Assembly: GCA_902493335.1 (NCBI GenBank)
Contig: CABUPJ010000014.1
Span: forward strand, 3,801-67,800
DNA from: an uncultured Porphyromonadaceae bacterium
GTDB taxonomy: Bacteria; Bacteroidota; Bacteroidia; Bacteroidales; Muribaculaceae
Direction: 5' to 3'
Length of the DNA stretch: 64,000 nucleotides
The notes below the pieces were generated by a model. That model saw only the letters and a program-made list of their open reading frames with translations. It had not been told where the DNA came from and searched no databases. Position numbers and translations under genes: made by a program. Shown here piece after piece: positions 42,451 to 50,858 of this stretch (position 1 is its first letter; the number at the start of each line of letters is the position of its first letter).

Positions 42451-43975
42451 CAGGCTTTATGTTCTCGATGGCCTTTTTGATGCGTTCGATTGTTTTCTCT
42501 CGTCCCATCAGCTCGGTGATCTCGAACATGTGGGGGCCTTTGCATTCACCGACGACTGCCAGACGGAAGGCGTTCATGACGTTGCCCATGTGGTAGCCGT
42601 TGTCGGTGATCCATTTCAGAATGACTTCCTCCGAGGGCTTGGCCGAGAAGTCGGGAAGTGCCTCGAGCTGGGCGATGAGCTCGTTCATGATGCGCGGCGT
42701 GTCTTCCGACCAGCGTTTTTTGACGGCTTTCGGGGCATAGCTCTCCGGGTCGACGAAGAAGAAGCCGGCGTGCTCCCAGAGGTCTCTGACAAAGTTGATG
42801 CGGCTCTTGACCATGGCGACGGCGCGGGTGATATAGTCGATGCCGAAGTCGTCGGGGTTGACGCCGTGTTCCTTTAACACGGGAATGAACAGTTCGGCAA
42901 GCGCGCGGTCGTCGAGTTGCTGGAGGTATGTGTGGTTAAACCATTTGCCTTTTTCGTATGCGAATTTGGCACCGGCCTTCGAGCAGTGCTCGAACGAGAA
43001 TTTAGCGATCAGTTCGTCGATTGACATCACCTCAGTGTCGTCACCGGGGTTCCAGCCCAGAAGGGCGAGGAAGTTGACGACGGCCTCGGGCAGATAGCCG
43101 CTTTCGCGGTAGCCGCTCGAGATGTTGCCGCTGGCGGGGTCATGCCACTCGAGTGGGAAGACAGGGAAGCCGAGGCGGTCGCCGTCGCGTTTGCTGAGTT
43201 TGCCTTTGCCGTCGGGCTTGAGCAGCAGCGGCAGGTGGACAAACTCGGGCATTGTGTCGGCCCAGCCGAACGCCTCATAGAGCAGCACGTGGAGCGGAGC
43301 CGAGGGCAGCCATTCTTCGCCACGGATGACGTGCGAGATTTTCATCAGATGGTCGTCGACGATGTTTGCAAGATGATAGGTCGGCAGGTCGTCGGCGCTT
43401 TTGTAGAGCACTTTGTCGTCAAGGATGTCGCTTTTGATGACGACTTTGCCGCGGATGAGGTCATTGACCTCGACGTTGCGTCCAGGCTCGATCTTGAAGC
43501 GCACCACATACTGTGTGCCCTCGTCGATGAGGCGTTTGACCTCGTCGGCAGGCATTGAAAGCGAGTTGCGCATCGACAGACGCGTCGAAGCGTCATACTG
43601 GAAATTCTGAATCTCGTTGCGTTTGGCCTCGAGTTCGGCGGGAGTGTCAAACGCGATATATGCTTTGCCGTTGTCGAGCAGCATCTTGACATGCTCGCGG
43701 TAGATGTCGCGGCGCTCGCTCTGCTTGTAAGGGCCGTAGGGGCCTCCCTCTCTGACACCTTCGTCAATTTTGATGCCCAGCCAGCCGAGGGCTTCGTTGA
43801 TATAATCTTCGGCACCCGGCACAAAACGCTGTGAGTCGGTGTCTTCGATGCGGAGAATCATTTTGCCGTTGTTGCGGCGTGCGAAAAGATAGTTGTAGAG
43901 GGCTGTTCTGACGCCTCCGATATGTAAAGGCCCTGTGGGCGAGGGAGCGAAACGTACTCTTACTTCACGGTCCAT
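42434..43975 (-). CDS. gltX: Glutamate-tRNA ligase
   Basis: 513 residues. The class I signatures are present: PSPTGPLHIGGVRTALYNY (HIGH motif) and GKLSKRDGDRLG (KMSKS motif), with the anticodon-binding helical domain at the C-terminus (about 330-510). It charges tRNA-Glu, and perhaps tRNA-Gln if a GatCAB pathway exists. Normal length. It heads the operon gltX-waaA-ArgC-like with a -7 element about 38 bp upstream. Confidence 0.95.
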   Translation of the reverse strand: MDREVRVRFAPSPTGPLHIGGVRTALYNYLFARRNNGKMILRIEDTDSQRFVPGAEDYINEALGWLGIKIDEGVREGGPYGPYKQSERRDIYREHVKMLLDNGKAYIAFDTPAELEAKRNEIQNFQYDASTRLSMRNSLSMPADEVKRLIDEGTQYVVRFKIEPGRNVEVNDLIRGKVVIKSDILDDKVLYKSADDLPTYHLANIVDDHLMKISHVIRGEEWLPSAPLHVLLYEAFGWADTMPEFVHLPLLLKPDGKGKLSKRDGDRLGFPVFPLEWHDPASGNISSGYRESGYLPEAVVNFLALLGWNPGDDTEVMSIDELIAKFSFEHCSKAGAKFAYEKGKWFNHTYLQQLDDRALAELFIPVLKEHGVNPDDFGIDYITRAVAMVKSRINFVRDLWEHAGFFFVDPESYAPKAVKKRWSEDTPRIMNELIAQLEALPDFSAKPSEEVILKWITDNGYHMGNVMNAFRLAVVGECKGPHMFEITELMGREKTIERIKKAIENIKPDEPAI

Positions 43976-44012
43976 GATGTTAGTTTAATGTATGACAGTT
44001 TAGTTTTGGCTG

Positions 44013-44020
44013 CAAAGTTA
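44013..44020 (-). promoter_or_regulatory. -7 element for the gltX operon
   Basis: The minus strand reads TAACTTTG, matching TAnnTTTG, 37 bp before the gltX ATG. Confidence 0.45.
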
Positions 44021-44046
44021 AGATATTTTCGCGATATATGAAAGTG

Positions 44047-44901
44047 TCACAGCTGCAGTGTGAGTCCCGTCGAGAAGTTTTTCATCGTTACTGAAGCGGC
44101 GCCGGTCAGAATTTTGTAGGGTGAATAGCGTGCATAGATTTGCAGGAACGAGCAGATTCGCACCGAGGCGTAGAAGTCTACGCTGAAGCGCCGCAGCCCG
44201 AAATCAGTGATGTTTTCCTTGACCTTATCGCCGTTTTCGTCGGTCCATGCGGTCAGTATGCTGCCGTGGGCGTTCCAGTTGGCTATGGCGCCGGCGGTAA
44301 AAGACAGGCGCGTGTCGAACAGGCGCACGGGCGTTTTCTGACACCATAGCAGCGGAAACTGCAGACTGAAGACTTTAAGTCGCGAGAAGCGTGGGGTGAC
44401 GCCTTCGGCATAGCCTCCGTAGCCGACCTTGCCGTCGCTGACTGTGAAACGGGTGCTGCCTGTTGTGCGGTGGTTGCGCCAGACGATGCCCGGGCCGAAT
44501 GTTAGGTGGTTGCCGTGTGAGTTGACATATCTGAATCCGAGGACGTGGAGAATACCGAGCTCAAACGATTTGCCCGCTTCGAGGTCAAGGGCTGAGGGAG
44601 CCTGTCCGCCGACGAAGCCGAAGTTGAATCCGTCGATGACCACGTCAAACTCAGAGTGGCGGCGCCGTGTCAGCGACAGACCGCCTTCGCTGCTGAGTAT
44701 GGTTGCGTTGCCCGAGTTGCGGTCGAAGTTATAGTTGTAGTTGCCGTTGTCGTTGTGACCGCTGATGGCGATGCTTGTGCCGCCGGGATTTTCGGTTATG
44801 ACGACGCGCTCGGGATGTTCGAAGATCAGGGTGCTGTCGGGCTCTGCGGCCGAGACGCTTGCCGCGCAGATGAGGGCGGCTATGGTGATATGGAGTTTCA
44901 T
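44047..44901 (-). CDS. Exported beta-rich envelope protein, paralogue of the next gene
   Basis: 284 residues with a signal peptide (about 1-18, ALICAASVSAA). After a repeat-like N-terminal stretch (VVITENPGGTSIAISG, GNYNYNFDR), the chain alternates aromatic and polar residues and ends YSPYKILTGAASVTMKNFSTGLTLQL, as in small outer-membrane barrels. It resembles the gene just upstream (44915-45796) at both ends, including IYARYSP near the C-terminus. It is the last gene of the ECF operon. Function unknown; localisation at the outer membrane is inferred. Confidence 0.65.
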   Translation of the reverse strand: MKLHITIAALICAASVSAAEPDSTLIFEHPERVVITENPGGTSIAISGHNDNGNYNYNFDRNSGNATILSSEGGLSLTRRRHSEFDVVIDGFNFGFVGGQAPSALDLEAGKSFELGILHVLGFRYVNSHGNHLTFGPGIVWRNHRTTGSTRFTVSDGKVGYGGYAEGVTPRFSRLKVFSLQFPLLWCQKTPVRLFDTRLSFTAGAIANWNAHGSILTAWTDENGDKVKENITDFGLRRFSVDFYASVRICSFLQIYARYSPYKILTGAASVTMKNFSTGLTLQL

Positions 44902-44914
44902 TGTGATTGCTTTT

Positions 44915-45796
44915 TTATAATGCTAAGTTAACGCCGACTGAGATAGTGGAGAAATCAGGCCCGTAGCCTTTGCGGAAGTAGCTCATGGGTGAATATCTGG
45001 CGTAGATGCCGATAAAATTTACGATGCCTGCGATGATGGTGGGCTGCACGGTCATCAGACGCTGGTGCAGTCCGGTGATGTGGCGCCGGGTCTCGGTGTT
45101 GTCGATTTTATATTTGGTGTGGGCCGCCGTATAGGTGTTGAAGTCTATGACCGCGCCGGCCGAGAGGCTGAACCATCGGTCGAACTTGTGGCTTATCATG
45201 ACCGGCACATGCAGGTGCATCGAGTTGAAGTATGACCGGGCGACTTTCATGCTTTCGCTGCCTTTGAACGGATAGAGTATGCCGTTTTCGCAGTCAAAAA
45301 GATGCTTGGGCGCGCGAAGGCGCTGATAGCCCATGCCGAAGCCTATCGAGAGTACGGGGCCGTGGCGCCATAGACGCTGGTTGAGTCTGAAGATATTCAG
45401 TACGCCGATCTCGAAGCTGCCGGTCACGACCTGGTCGTGGGTCGTAATCTGAGAGCCGGCATAGATGTTGTTGAACCATGTGTATTTGAACGAACGGTAT
45501 CTGTTTTTCTGCTCCGTGTCTTTTTTGCGCATGAACGGCAGCGAGAAATCCTCGATTGTCGGCTCGACGAAATCTATGTCGAGGCTGTCGGGATTGTCGG
45601 CGCCTGTCTGATAGGTGTAAGTGTAATTGTCGTTGCCTTCTTTGCCTTTGACTGTGAGCACGGTCGCGCCGTTTGTCGTTGTAACGGTCACCAGGGCAGG
45701 GCGTTCGATGACGGCGACGGTGTCGTTTTTGGCCGAGGCTGCCGCCGACAGCGTGGCGGCGACGGCGAGGCATAATGTGATGATCTGATGTCTCAT
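44915..45796 (-). CDS. Exported beta-rich envelope protein, paralogue of the previous gene
   Basis: 293 residues with a signal peptide (about 1-22, AATLSAAASA). The N-terminus has ALVTVTTTNGATVLTVKG and NYTYTYQTG, echoing its paralogue, and the C-terminus reads GIYARYSPMSYFRKGYGPDFSTISVGVNLAL, with alternating strands and a terminal hydrophobic residue. It probably forms a small outer-membrane beta-barrel. It starts 17 bp downstream of the DUF6108-like gene and is 13 bp from its paralogue. Likely controlled by the ECF sigma factor of the same operon. Confidence 0.65.
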   Translation of the reverse strand: MRHQIITLCLAVAATLSAAASAKNDTVAVIERPALVTVTTTNGATVLTVKGKEGNDNYTYTYQTGADNPDSLDIDFVEPTIEDFSLPFMRKKDTEQKNRYRSFKYTWFNNIYAGSQITTHDQVVTGSFEIGVLNIFRLNQRLWRHGPVLSIGFGMGYQRLRAPKHLFDCENGILYPFKGSESMKVARSYFNSMHLHVPVMISHKFDRWFSLSAGAVIDFNTYTAAHTKYKIDNTETRRHITGLHQRLMTVQPTIIAGIVNFIGIYARYSPMSYFRKGYGPDFSTISVGVNLAL

Positions 45797-45812
45797 TGTT
45801 ATATATATGTTT

Positions 45813-46259
45813 TTATTTGCGTCCTGAGATTAGTTTTTTGATTTGTTCGGGAGTAGCTTCGCCGGCCATGTAGATAAGCGTCATCTTTTTGCCTCCTTTG
45901 AGAAAACTGTTGATGAAGAACAGATAGCGGCGGTAGTTGTCGACAGGCTTGAAGATATAGTAGGCGTAGTAGAGTCGTCCCTCGATATATCTTACCTGAC
46001 GGGTCTCGGCGTCGGCGCCGTCTTTGATTACCAGCTCCTCGATTTCTCCTGTGAGAGCGGGGTCGGTCAGTGTGATGCTGCGGTAGACTTCGAGCGCCGA
46101 GTTTTTCAGCGGGCTGCCTGAGATTTCAGTCTCGACGGCGTCGGGCGACGAGCGGAAGCGCCCGTCGAAGGCGTTGTCAATGTTTAGCCCGGTCTGGGCC
46201 GAGGCATGACCGAATGAGAGGCTCAGCATGATGATTAATAATATATGTTTCATATCCAT
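45813..46259 (-). CDS. Small exported protein of the ECF sigma operon (DUF6108/DUF4252-like)
   Basis: 148 residues with a signal peptide (about 1-21, LSLSFGHASAQ); an ATG two codons in (46253) could be the true start. After it comes a compact alpha/beta domain: LEVYRSITLTDPALTGEIEELVIKDG, QVRYIEGRLYYAYYIF, MTLIYMAGEATPEQIKKLI. It resembles small exported proteins that accompany ECF sigma factors in Bacteroidota; the exact family could not be fixed by eye. It lies 5 bp after the anti-sigma gene, so it is co-transcribed with it. Confidence 0.65.
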   Translation of the reverse strand: MDMKHILLIIMLSLSFGHASAQTGLNIDNAFDGRFRSSPDAVETEISGSPLKNSALEVYRSITLTDPALTGEIEELVIKDGADAETRQVRYIEGRLYYAYYIFKPVDNYRRYLFFINSFLKGGKKMTLIYMAGEATPEQIKKLISGRK

Positions 46260-46264
46260 GTGAT

Positions 46265-46735
46265 TTATAGATCGATGTCGATTGATTCAAACTGGTCGAT
46301 TATCTCGGCTCTGAAGTCTTCCGAGGCCTCGCGCATCGCCGACAGGTCGTTGTCCATTATGCCCATCACCTCGACTGCGTCGCTGATGACGATGTCGTTG
46401 GCGTAGGCCATGCAGCGGCTGTTGTCGTCGGCAGCCCTGAAGTTTACCACGGCAAGCGCGAAAGCGGCGATGATGGCGACAGACGCGGCGATGTCGATTA
46501 GTCTTATCCTCGGCAGTATTCGTGTCTGGGCGTTCTTTCGCTTCTCGCGGCCTTCGATGGTGCGCGAGGCAGCGAAGTAACCCATGACAGCCCGGGCCTC
46601 GTCGATTTTGTCGCTCGTGAGCTCTGTCGATGCGAGCAGTCGGCGCAGCTGTGTTTCCTGTGGGGCGTCGGTCAGACCTTCAAAGTAGAGGTCAATCAGA
46701 TGTTCTAAATATTTGATATTCTCTTTGGCGTTCAT
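46265..46735 (-). CDS. Anti-sigma factor, membrane-bound
   Basis: 156 residues. An N-terminal cytosolic helical region (about 1-78, EHLIDLYFEGLTDAPQETQLRRLLA) can bind the sigma factor; one transmembrane segment (79-99, LIDIAASVAIIAAFALAVVNF) and a short periplasmic C-terminus follow. No zinc-binding HxxxCxxC motif was seen, so it is not a ZAS-type anti-sigma. The start codon overlaps the sigma gene stop by 4 bp, the usual coupling of an ECF pair. Confidence 0.75.
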   Translation of the reverse strand: MNAKENIKYLEHLIDLYFEGLTDAPQETQLRRLLASTELTSDKIDEARAVMGYFAASRTIEGREKRKNAQTRILPRIRLIDIAASVAIIAAFALAVVNFRAADDNSRCMAYANDIVISDAVEVMGIMDNDLSAMREASEDFRAEIIDQFESIDIDL

Positions 46736-47235
46736 AGCTGTGTTTTGTTTTGAGTCGAGAGATAGATGTTTCTTATTGTTGTGCGTGCGCGGCTGACAAT
46801 CATTCTGACGTTGGCTTCGCTCAGACCGAACTCCGCGGCTATGATGTCGAAACCGACGCCGTCGCGGTCGCGCATATACATTATGCGTCTGTCGCGTTCG
46901 CTCAGCCGGCTGTCAATCAGAGCCGTCACCTCCGAGTAGGTCTCTTCGAGCGTCGCCGAGTCGTCGGTATCTTCGACAGCCTCTTTGCCGTCAAGTTCTT
47001 CTGTCAGCCGGTGTCCGCGCTCTCTGAAACGGTCGATGCTGATGTTTCTGACCGTCACAGAAGCCAGCCCTTCGGCGTGGTGCCTGTCGGTGATTTCGTC
47101 GCGGCGGCTCCAGAGTCTGACAAAAGCATCCTGGAGGACGTCGTCGGCCTCGTCGTCGCCGACTATGCGTCCCGCGCCTCTGACGAGCTTCTGTCTCAGG
47201 GCAATGAATGTCGATGTCAGTATATCGTATGCCAT
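46732..47235 (-). CDS. ECF-type RNA polymerase sigma factor
   Basis: 167 residues from MAYDILTSTFIALRQKLV; an ATG at 47295 adds 20 residues unlike the family. Region 2 (ADDVLQDAFVRLWSRRDE) and region 4 (LSERDRRIMYMRDRDGVGFDIIAAEFGLSEANVRMIVSRARTTIRN) match ECF sigma-70. It heads the operon sigma, anti-sigma, small exported protein and two barrel-like proteins, so it probably senses envelope stress and controls this operon itself. It is divergent from lepA. Confidence 0.88.
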   Translation of the reverse strand: MAYDILTSTFIALRQKLVRGAGRIVGDDEADDVLQDAFVRLWSRRDEITDRHHAEGLASVTVRNISIDRFRERGHRLTEELDGKEAVEDTDDSATLEETYSEVTALIDSRLSERDRRIMYMRDRDGVGFDIIAAEFGLSEANVRMIVSRARTTIRNIYLSTQNKTQL

Positions 47236-47376
47236 TTTATTCGCTTTTCTGTATCTAAGACGTAGCGCCTCCGATTTTGCAACAAAATAAATCAAAAATT
47301 TTTATTTTTTCTTTAATCGCCGCCCTCTGACATATGATTTTCAGCGTTCGATAATGCAAAATCGCTCGGGAATTGT

Positions 47377-47384
47377 TAATTTTG
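47377..47384 (+). promoter_or_regulatory. -7 element for lepA
   Basis: TAATTTTG, 20 bp before the lepA ATG at 47405, giving a very short leader. Confidence 0.5.
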
Positions 47385-47404
47385 CAGACAAATAAGGTAC
47401 AGTA

Positions 47405-49192
47405 ATGAAGAATATACGCAATTTCTGCATCATAGCCCATATCGACCACGGCAAGTCGACCCTTGCCGACCGTCTGCTTGAATACACCAATACGGTGGCG
47501 GCCAAAGATATGGAGGCTCAGGTGCTTGACGATATGGATCTCGAACGCGAGCGCGGCATTACAATCAAAAGCCACGCGATACAGATGGAACACACCATCG
47601 ATGGCGAGCGATATACTTTCAATCTTATCGACACTCCGGGACACGTCGACTTTTCATACGAGGTGTCGCGCTCTATAGCCGCCTGTGAGGGCGCGCTGCT
47701 TATCGTCGATGCCTCGCAGGGCATACAGGCCCAGACCATATCTAACCTCTATATGGCTATCGACAACGACCTCGAGATAATCCCCGTGCTCAATAAATGC
47801 GACCTCGACTCGGCCAACCCCGACGAGGTCGAAGACCAGATTGTGGACCTACTCGGCTGTGACCGCAGCGAGATAATACGCGCCAGCGGCAAGACCGGCA
47901 TGGGTGTCCCCGAGATATTACGGGCCATCGCCGAACGCATACCCGCCCCCCAGGTCGACCCTGACGCTCCGCTGCAGGCTCTTATATTCGATTCTGTATT
48001 CAACTCGTTCAGAGGCATCATAGCCTATTTCAAGATTGAGAACGGCACGATAAGCAAAGATGACTTCGTCAAATTTGTGGCTACGGGCAAAGAATATCAT
48101 GCCGACGAAATCGGTGTGCTCAAACTCGACATGTTGCCCCGCGACACCCTGTCGGCCGGCAATGTCGGTTATATCATTTCGGGCATCAAGACATCGAAGG
48201 AAGTAAAGGTAGGTGATACCATCACCCACGTCGCCCGTCCCTGCGACAAGGCCATCGAGGGATTCGAGGAAGTCAAGCCCATGGTCTTCGCCGGTGTCTA
48301 TCCCATCGAGACCGAAGACTTCGAGAATCTTCGCGCATCGCTCGAAAAACTGCAGCTCAACGACGCGTCTCTGACATTCACGCCCGAGTCGTCGATGGCG
48401 CTCGGTTTCGGTTTCAGATGCGGTTTCCTCGGCCTGCTCCACATGGAGATCATTCAGGAACGTCTCGGCCGCGAGTTTGACATGGATGTCATCACCACCG
48501 TGCCCAACGTAAGCTATCGCGTCTACGACAAGAAAGGCAACATGACCGAAGTGCACAATCCCTCGGGACTCCCCGAGCTGACGCTGATAGACCATATAGA
48601 AGAGCCGTATATCCGCGCCACTATCATAACCACCGCCGAATTTATCGGTCCGATAATGACCCTCTGTCTCGGCAAACGCGGCGAGCTCGTCAAACAGGAA
48701 TATATATCGGGCAACCGCATGGAGATGACCTTCGACATGCCTCTCGGCGAGATAGTCATCGACTTCTATGACAAGCTCAAGAGCATCTCTAAGGGCTATG
48801 CCTCGTTTGACTATCACATCAGTGACTTCCGTGAGTCGCGCCTTGTCAAGCTCGACATCCTGCTCAACGGCGAGAGCGTCGACGCTCTGTCGACCCTGAC
48901 CCATGCCGACAACGCAGTGACGTTCGGCCGCCGCATGTGCGAGAAACTCAAGGAGTTGATACCGCGCCAGCAGTTCGACATCGCCATCCAGGCCGCCATC
49001 GGCGCCAAGATCATAGCCCGCGAGACTATAAAGGCCGTGCGCAAGGATGTGACCGCAAAGTGCTATGGCGGTGATATATCGCGTAAGCGCAAACTGCTTG
49101 AGAAACAGAAGAAAGGCAAGAAACGCATGAAGCAGATCGGGTCGGTCGAGGTTCCGCAGAAGGCTTTCCTCGCCGTACTGAAACTTGATTGA
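47405..49192 (+). CDS. lepA: Elongation factor 4 (LepA)
   Basis: 595 residues. The G domain has AHIDHGKSTLAD (P loop), RGITIKSH (G2), DTPGHVDFSYE (G3) and NKCDLDSANPDEV (G4). The unique LepA C-terminal domain at about 485-595 ends GKKRMKQIGSVEVPQKAFLAVLKL. This GTPase binds ribosomes and back-translocates or aids initiation under stress. Length is standard. It is followed by a perfect 11-bp inverted repeat. Confidence 0.96.
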   Translation: MKNIRNFCIIAHIDHGKSTLADRLLEYTNTVAAKDMEAQVLDDMDLERERGITIKSHAIQMEHTIDGERYTFNLIDTPGHVDFSYEVSRSIAACEGALLIVDASQGIQAQTISNLYMAIDNDLEIIPVLNKCDLDSANPDEVEDQIVDLLGCDRSEIIRASGKTGMGVPEILRAIAERIPAPQVDPDAPLQALIFDSVFNSFRGIIAYFKIENGTISKDDFVKFVATGKEYHADEIGVLKLDMLPRDTLSAGNVGYIISGIKTSKEVKVGDTITHVARPCDKAIEGFEEVKPMVFAGVYPIETEDFENLRASLEKLQLNDASLTFTPESSMALGFGFRCGFLGLLHMEIIQERLGREFDMDVITTVPNVSYRVYDKKGNMTEVHNPSGLPELTLIDHIEEPYIRATIITTAEFIGPIMTLCLGKRGELVKQEYISGNRMEMTFDMPLGEIVIDFYDKLKSISKGYASFDYHISDFRESRLVKLDILLNGESVDALSTLTHADNAVTFGRRMCEKLKELIPRQQFDIAIQAAIGAKIIARETIKAVRKDVTAKCYGGDISRKRKLLEKQKKGKKRMKQIGSVEVPQKAFLAVLKLD

Positions 49193-49211
49193 GAGATACA
49201 AACAAATTTGG

Positions 49212-49242
49212 CAATGCTCTGACCGTGCGGTTCAGAGCATTG
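49212..49242 (+). terminator. Terminator-like hairpin after lepA
   Basis: CAATGCTCTGA (49212-49222) and its complement (49232-49242), loop CCGTGCGGT, followed by TCTTTGTG. It lies 20 bp after the lepA stop. Confidence 0.6.
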
Positions 49243-49322
49243 TCTTTGTGTGAACAGACATGTGAGATGTTTGTTAAAATATATTATAGTAATGTGCGTT
49301 TGGCACATAATTACAACTATTT

Positions 49323-50741
49323 ATGGAGAAAAATAAGCAAAGCAGATTTGAAAGCAGTTATTCGGCCGACGAACACAGCGTGTTCTATGCGGCCAGTCAG
49401 GCAATAAGACGTCATGCCTCAGGCGGTAATGTACTGATTGCAGCAACGGTGTTGGCTCTGGTAGTTGCCAATATTCCGGCGATAAATCACTATTATTTTG
49501 ATTTTTGGAATCAGGAAGTCAGACTCCAGCTCGGAGACTTCAACATATTCAGCCACTCTGGCGAGCCGATGGACCTGCTCGCTTTTATCAACGACGCTCT
49601 GATGGCTGTTTTCTTCTTTTCGATAGGCCTTGAAATCAAGCGCGAAGTGCTTGTCGGCGAACTTTCCTCCTTCAAACAGGCTCTGCTGCCTATCGTCGCC
49701 GCAATAGGCGGCATGATTGTTCCCGTCGTGATATATATGTTTTTTGCAAAAGGAACAGACTACTCCGGCGGAGCGGCGATACCGATGGCTACCGACATTG
49801 CTTTCTCGCTCGGTGTGCTCGCCATGCTCGGACGGCGTGTTCCGGTGTCGCTCAAGATATTTCTGACGACCCTGGCGGTAGTCGATGATATTGGCGGCAT
49901 CATAGTCATCGCCGCATTCTATTCGACCCACATCGAGGCGATGCTTCTCGTCTATGCGGCAATCCTGCTCGGAGTGCTGCTGCTCGGCTCGCTGATGAGG
50001 ATTAAATCAAAAATTTTCTACCTCGGAGTCGGCGGCGTCGTGTGGTTTCTGTTCCTCAATTCAGGCATACACCCGACGATTGCCGGTGTTCTCGTGGCTT
50101 TCTGCGTGCCGGCGACTCCGGTCTTCGATCCCAAGCGTTATATAAAGATAATACGTTCGTCTATAGCACACTTCAGAGGGGAGGACGACAGGCTTCTTAC
50201 CCGTCGCACCATTCTCAACAAAGACCAGATGAACTGGCTCAAGGAAGTCGAGTCTGCGTCAGATAAAGTCATCTCGCCGCTGCAGGATCTCGAAGACTCG
50301 CTCCATCCGATAGTCAATTACTTCATCGTGCCTCTGTTTGCTTTTGCTAACGCCGGCATCTTCCTGTTGGGTACAGATCCGGCATCGGTCTTTGAAGGCA
50401 TATCGCTGGCTGTTGTCTGTGGTCTTGTCATCGGTAAGTTTACCGGTATTTTTGCCTTCTCATGGCTGACGGTCAAGCTGAAACTCGCACCGATGCCCGC
50501 ACATGCCAGTTGGGCTATGATGGCTTCCGTCGCCATGCTCGGCGGCATCGGCTTCACGGTCTCGCTCTTCATCGCCACCCTGTCGTTCGGTGGTGCGGGC
50601 GCCCATATGACCGACCTGCTCAATCATGCCAAGCTCGGCATCGTCGTCGGCTCACTCCTCTCGGGTATAATCGGCTTCCTGCTCCTCCACAAAACCCTTC
50701 CCAAAGCCTCCGAAATCACCTTGGAAGAGGCCGACGACTAA
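49323..50741 (+). CDS. nhaA: Na+/H+ antiporter NhaA
   Basis: 472 residues with twelve predicted transmembrane segments. The NhaA signature includes the paired aspartates in ATDIAFSLGVLAMLG and TTLAVVDDIGGIIVIAAFY, and FFFSIGLEIKREVLVGELSS near the N-terminus. It expels Na+ or Li+ against protons and is active at alkaline pH. A central cytosolic loop (about 270-325) is larger than in E. coli NhaA (388 residues in that species). No regulator is next to it. Confidence 0.93.
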   Translation: MEKNKQSRFESSYSADEHSVFYAASQAIRRHASGGNVLIAATVLALVVANIPAINHYYFDFWNQEVRLQLGDFNIFSHSGEPMDLLAFINDALMAVFFFSIGLEIKREVLVGELSSFKQALLPIVAAIGGMIVPVVIYMFFAKGTDYSGGAAIPMATDIAFSLGVLAMLGRRVPVSLKIFLTTLAVVDDIGGIIVIAAFYSTHIEAMLLVYAAILLGVLLLGSLMRIKSKIFYLGVGGVVWFLFLNSGIHPTIAGVLVAFCVPATPVFDPKRYIKIIRSSIAHFRGEDDRLLTRRTILNKDQMNWLKEVESASDKVISPLQDLEDSLHPIVNYFIVPLFAFANAGIFLLGTDPASVFEGISLAVVCGLVIGKFTGIFAFSWLTVKLKLAPMPAHASWAMMASVAMLGGIGFTVSLFIATLSFGGAGAHMTDLLNHAKLGIVVGSLLSGIIGFLLLHKTLPKASEITLEEADD

Positions 50742-50775
50742 ACGAAATGCAGTTTGCCGACCTTTCAAAAATACC

Positions 50776-50818
50776 TATTTTTGGCTATTTCAAATATAAT
50801 GAGGTTTAAGTAATTTTG
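50776..50818 (+). promoter_or_regulatory. Two tandem -7 elements upstream of the hemerythrin-LuxR gene
   Basis: TATTTTTG (50776-50783) and TAATTTTG (50811-50818) both match TAnnTTTG, 82 and 48 bp before the ATG at 50859. Neither has a clear -33. Confidence 0.4.
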
Positions 50819-50858
50819 CACTGTAATTACTTACAAATGATTAGGTCGCAACAATATT

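Noticed and set aside
47918..49201. A 427-codon minus-strand frame over lepA
   Set aside because: A mirror of a strongly conserved GTPase gene; no start context or promoter was seen.
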